This document shows, piece by piece, positions 28,901 to 37,894 of a DNA stretch of 64,000 nt (position 1 is its first letter; each line of letters starts with the position of its first letter). Under the pieces are notes generated by a model, which was not told the DNA's origin, searched no databases, and was given only the letters and a program-made list of their open reading frames with translations. Source of the stretch: Burkholderiales bacterium (GTDB lineage Bacteria; Pseudomonadota; Gammaproteobacteria; Burkholderiales; Burkholderiaceae_C); contig CANCFV010000003.1 in the NCBI GenBank assembly GCA_947377275.1, forward strand, positions 1 to 64,000, read 5' to 3'. Position numbers and translations under genes: made by a program.

Positions 28901-29161
28901 CTGCGCCTGCGCCCCATCTTGATGACGTCGATCGCTTTCATCATGGGCGTGGTGCCGCTGGTGTTCTCCACCGGTGCGGGCTCGGAGATGCGCCATGCCA
29001 TGGGCGTGGCCGTGTTCTCAGGCATGTTGGGGGTGACGCTGTTTGGTCTCTTCCTCACACCGGTGTTTTACGTGCTGCTTCGCTTGCTGGCCAAACGCCT
29101 GGAGCGCAAGCCCAGCGCCACCTCGCACAACCCTGAACTGAACGAAGAGGTGCAAGCATGA
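25976..29161 (+). CDS. RND multidrug efflux permease, HAE1 family (AcrB/MexB-like)
   Basis: A protein of 1061 residues, full length, starting MNISRFFVDRPIFAGVLSIL. The proton-relay aspartates lie at about 409-410 in GIVVDDAIVVVENVERN. The partner Lys region of TM10 is in the second half near FVLVGLASKNAILIVEFA. Twelve membrane helices and two large periplasmic loops are present. It exports hydrophobic drugs or aromatics using the proton gradient. It starts 10 bp after the adaptor stop and overlaps the outer-membrane factor by 4 nt. Confidence 0.96.
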   Translation: MNISRFFVDRPIFAGVLSILVFIAGVIAIFRLPISEYPEVVPPSVVVRAQFPGANPKVIAETVAAPLEEQINGVEKMLYMSSQATTDGVLTLTVTFQIGTNVEQAETQVQNRVQRALPRLPDEVRQIGVTTVKSSPNLTLVVHLLSPKGSYDDIYLRNYSTLNVKDRLARLPGMGDVQVFGAGDYAMRIWLDPQKVAQRKLTAGDVVAAIREQNVQVAAGVVGAPPDTKAPFQLSVNAPGRLANEAEFGNIIIKTTPDGGVTRLRDVARIELGASQYALRSLLDNKPAVGIGIFEAPNANALQLSADVRKLMAELKKDFPADVDYDIVYDPTQFVSASIEAVIKTLIEAVALVVLVVIVFLQTWRASIIPLLAVPVSIVGTFAVLLGFGFSINTLSLFGLVLAIGIVVDDAIVVVENVERNIALGLNPREATIQAMKEVSGPIIAIALVLCAVFVPIAYVSGLTGQFYKQFALTIAISTVISAFNSLTLSPALAAALLKPHDAPKDRLTRGMDAVFGGFFKRFNRVFERGSHSYQGGVAGTLKHKTLTMGVYALLCVAAFFVFKAVPSGFVPAQDKQYLVGFAQLPDAASLERTDAVIRRMTDITKTVPGVAHAVAFPGLSINGFTNAPNAGIVFYTLDDFAKRKGPGMSGDAIAAEVNKRLGAIQDAFIMVFPPPAVNGLGTIGGFKLYVEDRGNVGYDELFKAVMALQMKAWQTPELAGVFSSYQINVPQLFADVDRTKAKQMGVPLGSIFDTLQINLGSLYANDFNQFGRTYQVVVQADAPFRSTPDAIGQLKVRSNSGEMVPLGSLMKVSDSYGPDRVQRYNAYVSADINGGPAPGVSSGQAQAIMEKIAAETLPKGVSFEWTDLTYQDILAGNTLVYIFPLCVLLVFLVLAAQYESWTLPLAVILIVPMSILCALAGVYLTKGDNNVFTQIALFVLVGLASKNAILIVEFARELEHHGRGTVEAALEACKLRLRPILMTSIAFIMGVVPLVFSTGAGSEMRHAMGVAVFSGMLGVTLFGLFLTPVFYVLLRLLAKRLERKPSATSHNPELNEEVQA

Positions 29162-30603
29162 ACGCCGCCCGCGCACTCACCCCCTTGATGGCCGCGCTGG
29201 TGATGGCCGGCTGCGCCAACGCCCCTGTCGAGCCCGATGCCGAACTGAACGTGCCAGCCGCCTTCAAGGAAGCGCAGCCCACCGGCCAAGCCATGGCCCA
29301 GGCACCCGCCGGATGGAAGTTCGCCTCCCCACAAGAAGGCAGCGAACGCGGCGCATGGTGGTCTGGCTTTGAGGACCCCGCCTTGGAGCGCTTGCTCAAG
29401 CAAGCCATGGACAACAGCCCGACGCTGCAAGCCGCCACGGCCCGGGTCCAGGCCGCACGTTCGGCCCTGCGTGGCAGCCAAGCCGCCCAGATGCCACAGG
29501 TCGGCGTGAACCTGGGCGTGGCCCGCAGCAAGCCCAGCGCCGCTGAGCAAGGCTTACCCTCAGGCACGCAGGTCTCGCCGGCCACGGTGTGGCAAGCAGG
29601 CGTGGGCGCCAGCTACGAGGTCGACCTGTTCCGCCGCGTGGCCAACAGCGTGACCGCGTCCCAATTGGACTTGGCTGCCCTCGAAGCAAGCCACCGATCG
29701 GTGTTGTTGGCCCTGCAAGCCGACGTGGCGCAAACCTACTTCCAGTTGCGCACACTCGATGGTGACCTGGACGTGTTGTCACGTGGTGTGAGCTTGCGCG
29801 AGCAAACGCTGCAACTCATCCAAAAGCGCTTCGCTTCGGGTGACGTGTCTGAGCTGGACGTGAGCCGAGCGCAGACCGACCTGTCGAGCACCCGCGCCGA
29901 ACTGCAAAGCCTGCGCGGCACACGGGCGCGGACCGAACACAGCCTGGCCCTGCTGCTGGGCCAAGCGCCTGCGGCCTTCCAACTGCCCTCGCAGCCCCTC
30001 GCTGTGAACGCGGCCGTGCCAGCGGTGCCCGCGGGCCTGCCCTCTTCGCTGCTGGAGCGTCGCCCCGACGTCGTGGCCGCGCAAGCCCAGATGCGCGCGG
30101 CCTCCGCCCGCGTGGGGCAAGCGCAAGCCGCGCTGTTCCCGGCCCTGATGCTCACGGCCAATGGCGGCGTGGCGTCGTACGAGCTGCGAGACCTGTTCGA
30201 GCTGAGCGCGCGCTCCTGGCTGACCAGCGCGGTGCTGTCCCTCCCGCTGATCGACGGTGGACGCAACCGGGCGGTGATCGACCGGGCCGAAGCCCTGTTG
30301 GCCGAATCGGTGGCCAGCTACCGGCAATCGGTGTTGCAAGCCTTCGGTGACGTCGAGGGTCAGCTGTCCAGCCTGAGCAGCTTGCGCGAGCAATCGAGCT
30401 CGGTCGGCGAGGCCTTGGTGTCAGCACGGCGGTCGGCTGAGCTGGCCGACAAGCGCTACCGCGCGGGCGAAGACAGCTACCTCACCTTGCTGGACGCTCA
30501 GCGCAGCCAACTCAGCGTGGAGCGCCAGGCCCTGCAAGTGCGTGGCGCCTGGGCGGCCAGCACCGTGGGGCTGGTGCGTGCGCTCGGAGGTGACTGGCGT
30601 TGA
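29158..30603 (+). CDS. Outer-membrane efflux factor, NodT/OprM-type lipoprotein
   Basis: A protein of 481 residues with lipobox MAGC (Cys19). Two repeats of the TolC fold are visible, each with long helices: ARVQAARSALRGSQAAQMPQ in the first and AQAQMRAASARVGQAQAALF in the second. The family signature VGASYEVDLFRRVANS precedes the first beta pair. It forms the trimeric channel across the outer membrane for the RND pump. It overlaps both neighbours by 4 nt, so the pump, channel and MFS genes are translationally linked. Confidence 0.95.
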   Translation: MNAARALTPLMAALVMAGCANAPVEPDAELNVPAAFKEAQPTGQAMAQAPAGWKFASPQEGSERGAWWSGFEDPALERLLKQAMDNSPTLQAATARVQAARSALRGSQAAQMPQVGVNLGVARSKPSAAEQGLPSGTQVSPATVWQAGVGASYEVDLFRRVANSVTASQLDLAALEASHRSVLLALQADVAQTYFQLRTLDGDLDVLSRGVSLREQTLQLIQKRFASGDVSELDVSRAQTDLSSTRAELQSLRGTRARTEHSLALLLGQAPAAFQLPSQPLAVNAAVPAVPAGLPSSLLERRPDVVAAQAQMRAASARVGQAQAALFPALMLTANGGVASYELRDLFELSARSWLTSAVLSLPLIDGGRNRAVIDRAEALLAESVASYRQSVLQAFGDVEGQLSSLSSLREQSSSVGEALVSARRSAELADKRYRAGEDSYLTLLDAQRSQLSVERQALQVRGAWAASTVGLVRALGGDWR

Positions 30604-31823
30604 GCAACACCCACCACAGTCCCTTGCGGGCCCTCGTGGCCCAGACACCGTTCGCTCGGTTCTGGGTCTCGCGCGTGGCCGGCATCATGGCCAACCAGAT
30701 GCTGATGGTCGCCGTGGGCTGGCACATGTACGACCTCACCGCCAGTGCCTGGGACCTCGGGCTGGTGGGCCTGTTCCAGTTCGTGCCGGCCCTGTTGATG
30801 ACGCTGCCCGCGGGCCACATTGCAGACAGGCACCACCGTGCGCGCATCTTTGCCGTGTGCATGTTGGCGCAAGCCACGGTGGCCGCGGTGCTGTGGTGGA
30901 GCACCCTCAGCGGCGAGGCCAGCCGCAGCCTGATCCTGGCTTTGTCGGTGCTGCTGGGCGTGGCGCGCGCCTTTCAGATGCCGGCACAGCAGGCGCTCAC
31001 GCCCTTGCTGGTGCCGCGCGAGCTGCTGCAACGCGCCATCGCGGTGAGCTCCTGCGGCATGGAGATCGCTGTGATCGGTGGCCCGGCTTTGGGCGGTTTG
31101 CTCTACACCACCGGCGCCGCCACCGTGTACGCCCTGTGCAGCGCCTTGTTGTTGCTGGCCTTTGGGCTGTCGCTGCTGGTGCATTACCCCTTCACACCCA
31201 CCCGGCATGCCAGTTCGTGGTCCGACGTGTTCGCTGGCCTGCGCTTCGTGTGGGAGCGCAAGGTGCTGCTGGGCGCCACCAGCCTCGACCTGTTCGCGGT
31301 GCTGCTGGGCGGTGCCTCGGCCTTGCTGCCCATCTTTGCCCGCGACATCTTGCACACCGGCCCGCTGGGCTTGGGGCTGCTGCGCGCTGCACCAGCGGTG
31401 GGCGCGTTGACCATGTCCATCGTGCTGACACGCTGGCCACTGCAACGCCATGTGGGTGCGCGCCTGCTGGCCGCCGTGGCGGTGTTCGGGCTGGCCACCT
31501 TGGGCTTTGGCCTGTCGCAGAGTTTCTGGCTGTCGATGCTGATGCTGGCCATCACGGGTGCGGCCGACAACATCAGTGTGGTCACGCGCCTGACACTGAC
31601 CCAGCTCGAAACACCCGACGAAATGCGAGGCCGCGTGGCCGCCGTCAACAGCATCTTCATTGGCGCCTCCAACCAGCTCGGTGAGTTCGAGTCGGGCATG
31701 AGCGCCGCGGCCCTGGGTGCCGTGGGCTCGGTGGTGATGGGCGGCTTGGGCTCGGTCGCTGTGGCCGCCTTGTGGTGGCGCTGGTTCGCGCAATTGGCCC
31801 AGCGAGACCGCATCGAAGGCTGA
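30600..31823 (+). CDS. MFS exporter, coupled to the RND operon, TTG start
   Basis: A protein of 407 residues with twelve membrane helices, of the MFS group that includes EntS-like exporters (motif A as GHIADRHHRARIFAV). The start is TTG at 30600, overlapping the TGA of the outer-membrane factor. It is supported by a strong Shine-Dalgarno sequence, GGAGGTGA, 7 nt upstream and by a conserved N-terminus right after it. Placing an MFS pump behind a full RND tripartite set suggests hand-over of substrate from cytoplasm to periplasm. That link is inferred. Confidence 0.9.
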   Translation: MSNTHHSPLRALVAQTPFARFWVSRVAGIMANQMLMVAVGWHMYDLTASAWDLGLVGLFQFVPALLMTLPAGHIADRHHRARIFAVCMLAQATVAAVLWWSTLSGEASRSLILALSVLLGVARAFQMPAQQALTPLLVPRELLQRAIAVSSCGMEIAVIGGPALGGLLYTTGAATVYALCSALLLLAFGLSLLVHYPFTPTRHASSWSDVFAGLRFVWERKVLLGATSLDLFAVLLGGASALLPIFARDILHTGPLGLGLLRAAPAVGALTMSIVLTRWPLQRHVGARLLAAVAVFGLATLGFGLSQSFWLSMLMLAITGAADNISVVTRLTLTQLETPDEMRGRVAAVNSIFIGASNQLGEFESGMSAAALGAVGSVVMGGLGSVAVAALWWRWFAQLAQRDRIEG

Positions 31824-31937
31824 CACGACCCGCGGTTGACACACACCGTGGTGAGCCGTTCGGCAGGCCCAGGATCATGCGCACGTCAAACGCGGCGCCC
31901 ATAGTCCCGGCGATCCACTGTCACCGGAGTCGATACC

Positions 31938-33692
31938 ATGGGCCGTCCCAGCCACGTCAAGCCAGCACGCACCGGCACCAGCCGTCGCGAATTTTTCAAA
32001 CGCTCTGCCGGCGGCGCAGCCCTGGTGGTGGCCGCATCGCCCATGGTGCCCATGGGCAGCCTGAGCGCAGCTCCCGCCGACCGCGCTGGCGCCAACACCT
32101 TCCAACACGGTGTGGCCAGCGGCGACCCCCTGCACGACCGCGTCATTTTGTGGACCCGCGTCACGCCACACGCGTACACCGCCTTGGCCGCGTCTGCCCA
32201 CATCGAAGACCGTGAAGACGAGGAAGCCTGCCGCGACGGCAAAGTCCTCGTGCGCTTCACTGTCGCGCTTGACCCGCAATTCAACCGCCCGGTGAGCCAC
32301 GGCACCTTCAAGACCGGCCCCGAGCGCGACCACACCGTCAAGATCGACGTCACCGGTCTGCGCCCAGACACCACCTACTACTACCGGTTCCGTGCGCTGG
32401 GCACCACCTCGGCCATCGGCCGCACCAAAACCTTGCCCAAGGGTCAGGTCGAGCGTTTGCGCATGGCCGTGGTCAGCTGCTCCAACTTCGCGGCTGGCTA
32501 CTTCAACGCTTACCGCCAAATCGCCGCTCGCGCCGACCTCGACATGGTCGTCCACCTGGGCGACTACATCTACGAATACGGCGCCGGCCAGTACGGCAAC
32601 GTGCGCCCTTGCGAGCCTGCGAACGAAATCCTGACCCTGGCCGACTACCGCATGCGCCACGCCCAATACAAGCGCGACGCGGACTCGCAAGCCATGCACC
32701 GCCAACACCCGCTGGTCGCCATCTGGGACGACCATGAAACGGCCAACAACGCCTGGAAAGATGGCGCTGAAAACCACCAGGCCGCCAACGAAGGCGCCTG
32801 GCCTGAACGCGTGAAAGCGGCACTGCAGGCCTACTACGAGTGGATGCCTGTGCGCGTGGTGGACCCCGCCAACCTGCGTCGCAACAACCGCAGCTTTGCC
32901 TTTGGCAACCTGGTGGACCTGATCATGCTCGAAGAGCGCCTGGGCGCTCGCTCACAGCAACTCGATGGCAGCATCCCCACGCCATTGGGCTTGGCCTTCA
33001 CACAAACCGGCGCCTTCGCCGACCCCGCACGCCAACTGCTCGGCAAAGACGAAGAGACCTGGCTGTTTGACAAGCTGCGCACCAGCACGGCCAAGTGGAA
33101 GGTCTTGGGACAAGGCGTGATGTTCGCGCAACTCAAGGTCAAGGGCGCGCCGAACGCAGTCGGTGGCGGCCTGTTCTTCAACTCGGACCAGTGGGACGGC
33201 TATCAGCCCGCACGCGACCGCGTCTACAACGTCATCAAAGGCGTCAACAGCAGCAAGCCCGTGAACAACGTGGTGGTGCTGACGGGCGACATCCACAGTG
33301 CCTGGGCCGCCGACCTGACCCAAGACCCGAACAACCCAGACACCACCTTGGGTGGCTACAACCCACTGACGGGCGAAGGCTCGCTGGCCGTTGAGTTCGT
33401 GGGCACCTCAGTGAGTTCACCGGGCGTCAGCGACCCCTCTGGCGCGGTGGCCAACAGCCTCAAGCCTGCCAACCCGCACTTCAAGCACATCGACCTGGAC
33501 AAGCGCGGCTACATGCTGATCGACGCCAACGCACAACGCTGCGTGTGCGAGTTCTGGCAGGTGGACACCGTCGCGTCGATCAGCAACGTGCAGACGCTGG
33601 GAGCAACGTTCGAGGTCAAAGACGGCCAAAACCGCTTGCAGATCTCGTCCATCACCACGCCAAAGGCAAACCCAGCCAAGCTCGCGCCCTGA
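31938..33692 (+). CDS. phoD: Alkaline phosphatase D family protein, Tat-exported
   Basis: A protein of 584 residues. The Tat motif SRREFFKRSAGG lies near residue 14. After an N-terminal Ig-like domain (TVKIDVTGLRPDTTYYYRFR) comes the metallophosphatase domain with metal ligands in VHLGDYIYEYG, AIWDDHETANN and LTGDIHSAWAAD. PhoD enzymes are phosphodiesterase/monoesterases that use Ca2+ and Fe3+ and recover phosphate from organic esters. No Pho box was found by eye in the 114 bp upstream. A hairpin overlaps its stop. Confidence 0.94.
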   Translation: MGRPSHVKPARTGTSRREFFKRSAGGAALVVAASPMVPMGSLSAAPADRAGANTFQHGVASGDPLHDRVILWTRVTPHAYTALAASAHIEDREDEEACRDGKVLVRFTVALDPQFNRPVSHGTFKTGPERDHTVKIDVTGLRPDTTYYYRFRALGTTSAIGRTKTLPKGQVERLRMAVVSCSNFAAGYFNAYRQIAARADLDMVVHLGDYIYEYGAGQYGNVRPCEPANEILTLADYRMRHAQYKRDADSQAMHRQHPLVAIWDDHETANNAWKDGAENHQAANEGAWPERVKAALQAYYEWMPVRVVDPANLRRNNRSFAFGNLVDLIMLEERLGARSQQLDGSIPTPLGLAFTQTGAFADPARQLLGKDEETWLFDKLRTSTAKWKVLGQGVMFAQLKVKGAPNAVGGGLFFNSDQWDGYQPARDRVYNVIKGVNSSKPVNNVVVLTGDIHSAWAADLTQDPNNPDTTLGGYNPLTGEGSLAVEFVGTSVSSPGVSDPSGAVANSLKPANPHFKHIDLDKRGYMLIDANAQRCVCEFWQVDTVASISNVQTLGATFEVKDGQNRLQISSITTPKANPAKLAP

Positions 33693-33707
33693 GGCGGCAT
33701 GCCTCAG
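33689..33707 (+). terminator. Hairpin at the end of phoD
   Basis: CTGAGGC, a 5-nt loop, then GCCTCAG form a perfect 7-bp stem that overlaps the phoD stop codon. There is no T run directly after it, so termination may be weak, or the hairpin may protect the mRNA end. Confidence 0.4.
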
Positions 33708-33906
33708 CCACCTGCCTAACGTCATACTCTTTGAGCAAAGGCAAGAGCACGTTCAAGCTGAACGGCTCGCTCATGGATCACCCTTTCCAGTCATCAGGCA
33801 CAGGCACAGGGCCAAACGACGGCGATCGGCAGGTTTTTGTCAAAAACGTGGGGGGAATGCGAGAAGCGGTGTACCGCCGCCGAAGGCTGTCAATGACCGA
33901 TTTGGG

Positions 33907-34851
33907 TCATCGCCCCGCCATCGGCGGCCGCATGCCCGCAATGCCCGGCAGGGCCTGTCGCATGACGTTGGCAAAGGCCCGCAAGCGCGCGGGGTAGATG
34001 CGGGCGTAGGGATAGACCAGATGCACCGGTAGCGGCGATGCCTCCCAGTCGGGGATGAGCTGGCACAGGCGGCCAGTGGCCAGATCGTCGGCCACCAGCC
34101 ATGCCGAGACCAGCGCGGCGCCCACACCTTCACGCACGGCACTGCGCGCGGCATAGAGGCTGTCGGTCCTGAGCCGAGGGCTCAAGCGCACTTGCTCGCG
34201 CTTGCCAGTGCCGAGCTGGAGAAGATCGAGCTCGTCTTGATGCAGCTGGGGAAGCGACAGCCAGGGCAGCGCCTGGAGATCGGCCGGCTTGCGAGGCGGC
34301 GCGCCTGGGCCCAGCAGACCGGGCGCGGCCACCAGGATGCGCGGCACCTCCGCCAATTGCACGGCCACCAGAGAGGGGTCGTGCACGCCGCCAACGCGGA
34401 TGGCGCAGTCGATGCCTTCGGCGATGAGATTCGCCTCGCGGTCATGCAGGAACCAGTCCACGTTGACCTCGGGACAGTCAGCCAGGAAAGCCGCCAACGG
34501 CTTGATCAGGGCCTCCTGCCCGAAGGCGTGCGGCGCGAGCACGCGCAATTGACCTCGGGGCTGATCCTTGGCGCCGCGCAGATCGGCCTCGACCGCCGCC
34601 CAGTTCTCCAGCAAAGACTTGGCATGGGCGTAGCAGCGCTCACCGTCCTCGGTCAGCCGCATGGTGTGGGTGGAGCGCTGCAGCAGCCGCAGGCCCAGCA
34701 GCTTCTCCAGCCATTGCAGGCGCCGGCTGACCGTGGGTTGGGTGCTGCCCATCTGCGTGGCCGCGGCCGACAGGCTACCGGCCTCGACGATGCGGACAAA
34801 GGTCTGCATCAGCTCCAGGCGGTCCAGTGCGGTTGAACTCGGTGGTTTCAT
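33907..34851 (-). CDS. LysR-family transcriptional regulator
   Basis: A protein of 314 residues with winged helix MQTFVRIVEAGSLSAAATQ and QPTVSRRLQWLEKLLGLRL (about residues 14-60), then the effector domain. Length is normal. It is divergent from the MFS exporter gene at 34946, and such pairs usually regulate each other. The inducer cannot be read. The 214 bp between it and phoD hold no gene that I can support. Confidence 0.92.
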   Translation of the reverse strand: MKPPSSTALDRLELMQTFVRIVEAGSLSAAATQMGSTQPTVSRRLQWLEKLLGLRLLQRSTHTMRLTEDGERCYAHAKSLLENWAAVEADLRGAKDQPRGQLRVLAPHAFGQEALIKPLAAFLADCPEVNVDWFLHDREANLIAEGIDCAIRVGGVHDPSLVAVQLAEVPRILVAAPGLLGPGAPPRKPADLQALPWLSLPQLHQDELDLLQLGTGKREQVRLSPRLRTDSLYAARSAVREGVGAALVSAWLVADDLATGRLCQLIPDWEASPLPVHLVYPYARIYPARLRAFANVMRQALPGIAGMRPPMAGR

Positions 34852-34862
34852 ACGTGGAATGT

Positions 34863-34879
34863 ATATCCAATGTTCATAT
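34863..34879. promoter_or_regulatory. ATAT-N9-ATAT dyad with a T-N11-A core, possible LysR site
   Basis: The short dyad lies 12 bp before the LysR start codon and about 67 bp before the divergent MFS gene, in an AT-rich patch unlike the surroundings. T at 34864 and A at 34876 fit the T-N11-A rule for LysR sites. The arms are short, so the call is weak. Confidence 0.3.
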
Positions 34880-34945
34880 CAGCCGTCTACAACAATTTGT
34901 CATGCAGGACAAGAATCAAGGCACACCACTCGCTGGAGTCCCAAC

Positions 34946-36166
34946 ATGAGCTCAATGTCTTTGAAGCGCGGCAACACCGCCGCTGCGCAAACTGTCGATC
35001 TGCCCCGCCCGCTGGTGCTGCTGCTCGCCAGCGGTGCCGGTCTGGCGGTGGCGTCCATCTACTACAGCCAACCCATGCTGGCCGTGCTGTCTGGCGCGCT
35101 GGGCGCCAGTGCCCGCGACACCGGCTTTGTGCCCACGCTGACTCAGCTGGGGTATGCGCTGGGCATCTTGCTGCTGGCCCCGCTGGGCGACCGCTTCGAT
35201 CGCCGCCTTCTTATCTTGGTCAAAACCACGCTGCTTGCAGCGGCGCTTTTGGCCACCGGTCTGGCGCCAGGGCTGCCTTCCCTGCTGGCGGCCAGCCTGG
35301 TCGTGGGGCTGACCGCGACGCTCGCTCAAGACATCGTGCCAGCCGCCGCGACGCTGGCGCCCGAGTCCAGCCGGGGCAAGACCGTCGGGACCGTCATGAC
35401 AGGGCTCCTGCTGGGCATCCTGCTGTCTCGCGTGGCCAGCGGCTTCATCGCAGAGCGCTGGGGCTGGCGCATGGTGTACGAGCTGGCCGCTGCCAGCCTT
35501 GGGGTCTTTGGCCTGGCCGCTTGGCGCGGTCTGCCACGCCTGCCGGTGACAAGCCACATGAGCTACACCAAGCTGATGGGTTCGCTGGCGAAACTGTGGC
35601 GGCAGCACGCCGAGCTGCGCCGTGCAGCCCTGGCCCAAGGCCTGCTGTCCATGGGTTTCAGTGCCTTCTGGTCCACGATGGCGGTGATGCTGCACAGCCA
35701 ATATCACATGGGCAGCGAAGCGGCAGGCGCCTTCGGGCTGGCCGGTGCGGCTGGCGCGCTGGCTGCACCACTGGCCGGCCGCTTGGCCGACCAGCGCGGC
35801 CCTGAACTGGTGACCCGCCTGGGTGCCGGACTGGCCATGGCGTCCTTCGCCGTGATGGGGCTGGGCATGTTCTTGCCCCGCGAGGCCCAGATCGGTCTCA
35901 TCCTTGCCGCCACGGTGGGCTTCGACTTTGGCATCCAGGCCACGCTGGTGGCCCACCAGACCGTGGTCTACAGCCTGGACCCGGCCGCCCGCAGCCGCCT
36001 GAATGCGCTGCTGTTCACCGGGATGTTCGTCGGCATGTCGGCTGGCGCGGCGCTGGGCAGCCTGGCGCTGGCTCACTGGGGCTGGATGGGCGTGGTGGCG
36101 CTGGCCACGGCGGCCTCTGGCGCCTCATTGGCCGTGCGGCTCAGCCGACGCCACGGCGCGCGTTGA
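34946..36166 (+). CDS. MFS transporter, AraJ/YfcJ-type exporter
   Basis: A protein of 406 residues with twelve membrane helices. Motif A reads LGDRFDRRLLILVKT. The N-terminus holds SIYYSQPMLAVLSGALGAS, typical of the sugar/drug exporter group found next to LysR regulators. The ATG at 34946 is chosen because the first helix follows within 25 residues. Earlier starts would run through the LysR promoter. The substrate is unknown. Control by the divergent LysR gene is likely. Confidence 0.9.
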   Translation: MSSMSLKRGNTAAAQTVDLPRPLVLLLASGAGLAVASIYYSQPMLAVLSGALGASARDTGFVPTLTQLGYALGILLLAPLGDRFDRRLLILVKTTLLAAALLATGLAPGLPSLLAASLVVGLTATLAQDIVPAAATLAPESSRGKTVGTVMTGLLLGILLSRVASGFIAERWGWRMVYELAAASLGVFGLAAWRGLPRLPVTSHMSYTKLMGSLAKLWRQHAELRRAALAQGLLSMGFSAFWSTMAVMLHSQYHMGSEAAGAFGLAGAAGALAAPLAGRLADQRGPELVTRLGAGLAMASFAVMGLGMFLPREAQIGLILAATVGFDFGIQATLVAHQTVVYSLDPAARSRLNALLFTGMFVGMSAGAALGSLALAHWGWMGVVALATAASGASLAVRLSRRHGAR

Positions 36167-36481
36167 CGCCATGCCGGAGCCATCGCTGACATGGCCGGGT
36201 CAATGGGATGTGGATCGGCAGGTGCTGACGGATCCGAAGGCACTGGACCTGCGCTTGCAGGCACCGACCAACGCGAGGCAGCCATCATGGGTGACCGATC
36301 GGCGATGGCGCGTTGGATGCTGTGCCAGAGCTTTGCCCGCCTGTCCGGCGAGGCACCACGCTGCAGCGAAGGGCCGCACTTTTGTGGCACGCGCTTCTCA
36401 ACGTTGGCGACGGCATGCGAGGGTTCAAGATCTGTTCGCCCGCGCACAGATCAGCAGCCGGCTGGTCGATAGCCTGACGAC
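36167..36481. other. Gap without a supported gene
   Basis: These 315 bp between two plus-strand genes contain several overlapping open frames (for example one from an ATG at 36171), but none has a ribosome site, a familiar motif or the codon pattern of the neighbours. It may be the remains of a lost gene. No hairpin or clear promoter was seen. Confidence 0.5.
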
Positions 36482-37807
36482 ATGAACCCGGCAACTTTCG
36501 CATTCATCACCATCACCATCGCTGCCACAGGACTTGGCCTGGCCAGTTGTGGCGACACCGCAAAGCTGACGGTTGAGGACGGCACAGGCCCACATCCCAA
36601 ATGGGTGGAACCCCACGCGACGCTGATCCCCACGGTGAACATCGCCCCCGCCCGCGGCTGGCCGGCGGGTGCCAAACCGCAGGCGGCCGCAGGCACCCAA
36701 GTGCTCGCTTTCGCCGGTGGCTTGGACCACCCGCGATGGCTGATGGTGCTGCCCAACGGCGACGTGCTGGTGGCCGAATCCAATGCACCTGCGCGGCCCG
36801 ATGACGGCAGCGGCATCAAGGGCGCCGTCATGCGCTGGGTGATGAAGCGCGCTGGCGCAGCCGTGCCCAGCGCCAATCGCATCACCCTGCTGCGAGACAG
36901 CCACAACAGCGGCGTGGCAGACGTGCGAAGCGTGTTGCTTGAAGGGCTGAACTCGCCCTTCGGCATGGCCTTGATCGGCAGCGAATTGTTCGTGGCCGAT
37001 ACCGATGCCGTCCTGCGCTTTCCATACAGCCCTGGTCAGTTGCGGATCACCGAGCCCGGCGTCGTGGTGACGCGCTTGCCGGCCGGCAGCATCAACCACC
37101 ACTGGACCAAGAACCTCATCGCGGGTGCAGACGGGCGCAAGCTCTTCGTGACCGTGGGCTCGAACAGCAACGTCGGCGAGAACGGCATGGCGGCCGAGGC
37201 CGAACGCGCGGCCATCTGGGAAGTGGACATCGCCAGCGGCGAACACCGCGTCTTCGCCACCGGCCTGCGCAACCCGAACGGCTTGGCCTGGGCGCCTGGA
37301 GGCGTGCTCTGGACCGTCGTCAACGAGCGTGACGAGATTGGCAGCGACCTCGTCCCAGACTACCTGACCTCGGTGCGTGATGGCGGCTTCTATGGCTGGC
37401 CATACAGCTACCACGGCGCCCATGTGGACGTGCGCGTCGATCCGCAGCGCCCAGATCTGGTTGCCAAGGCCTTGGTGCCCGACTATGCACTGGGGGCGCA
37501 CACGGCATCGCTCGGACTCACATCTTCGACCGGCACCACGCTGCCGGCGCGCTTTGCACACGGGATGTTCGTGGGTCAGCATGGCTCGTGGAACCGGCGG
37601 CCTCACAGCGGCTACCGAGTGGTTTTCGTGCCCTTCGACGGGACACAGCCATCGGGCGCAGTGCCGCTGGACGTGTTGACTGGTTTTCTCGATGATCAAG
37701 GCCAGGCATTCGGGCGGCCGGTGGGCGTGGTCATCGACCGGCAAGGTGGCCTGCTCGTCGCCGACGATGTGGGCAACGTGATCTGGCGCGTCAGCGCCAA
37801 GCCTTGA
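36482..37807 (+). CDS. Sorbosone dehydrogenase-family beta-propeller lipoprotein
   Basis: A protein of 441 residues with lipobox GLASCG (Cys23). It is a six-bladed propeller of the soluble PQQ glucose/sorbosone dehydrogenase type: GGLDHPRWLMVLPNGDVLVAE, then SVLLEGLNSPFGMAL (blade 2), FATGLRNPNGLAWAPGG and GFYGWPYSYHG. These enzymes oxidise sugars or sorbosone with PQQ in the periplasm. No cytochrome or PQQ synthesis gene is nearby, so PQQ would come from elsewhere. The AsnPro and GlyTrpPro motifs near the cofactor site are present. Confidence 0.88.
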   Translation: MNPATFAFITITIAATGLGLASCGDTAKLTVEDGTGPHPKWVEPHATLIPTVNIAPARGWPAGAKPQAAAGTQVLAFAGGLDHPRWLMVLPNGDVLVAESNAPARPDDGSGIKGAVMRWVMKRAGAAVPSANRITLLRDSHNSGVADVRSVLLEGLNSPFGMALIGSELFVADTDAVLRFPYSPGQLRITEPGVVVTRLPAGSINHHWTKNLIAGADGRKLFVTVGSNSNVGENGMAAEAERAAIWEVDIASGEHRVFATGLRNPNGLAWAPGGVLWTVVNERDEIGSDLVPDYLTSVRDGGFYGWPYSYHGAHVDVRVDPQRPDLVAKALVPDYALGAHTASLGLTSSTGTTLPARFAHGMFVGQHGSWNRRPHSGYRVVFVPFDGTQPSGAVPLDVLTGFLDDQGQAFGRPVGVVIDRQGGLLVADDVGNVIWRVSAKP

Positions 37808-37894
37808 CAGCTTTCGTCTGTCACCGCAAAGCGGCCTCATACCGACCCAGACACGGCTGGTGCCACGCCGCCTGTCTGGGCCTCGACCCATGCG

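Noticed and set aside
36171-36481. Small open frame after the MFS gene, starting at an ATG
   Set aside because: No ribosome site, no motif, and mixed codon use unlike its neighbours. Listed only as an empty gap.
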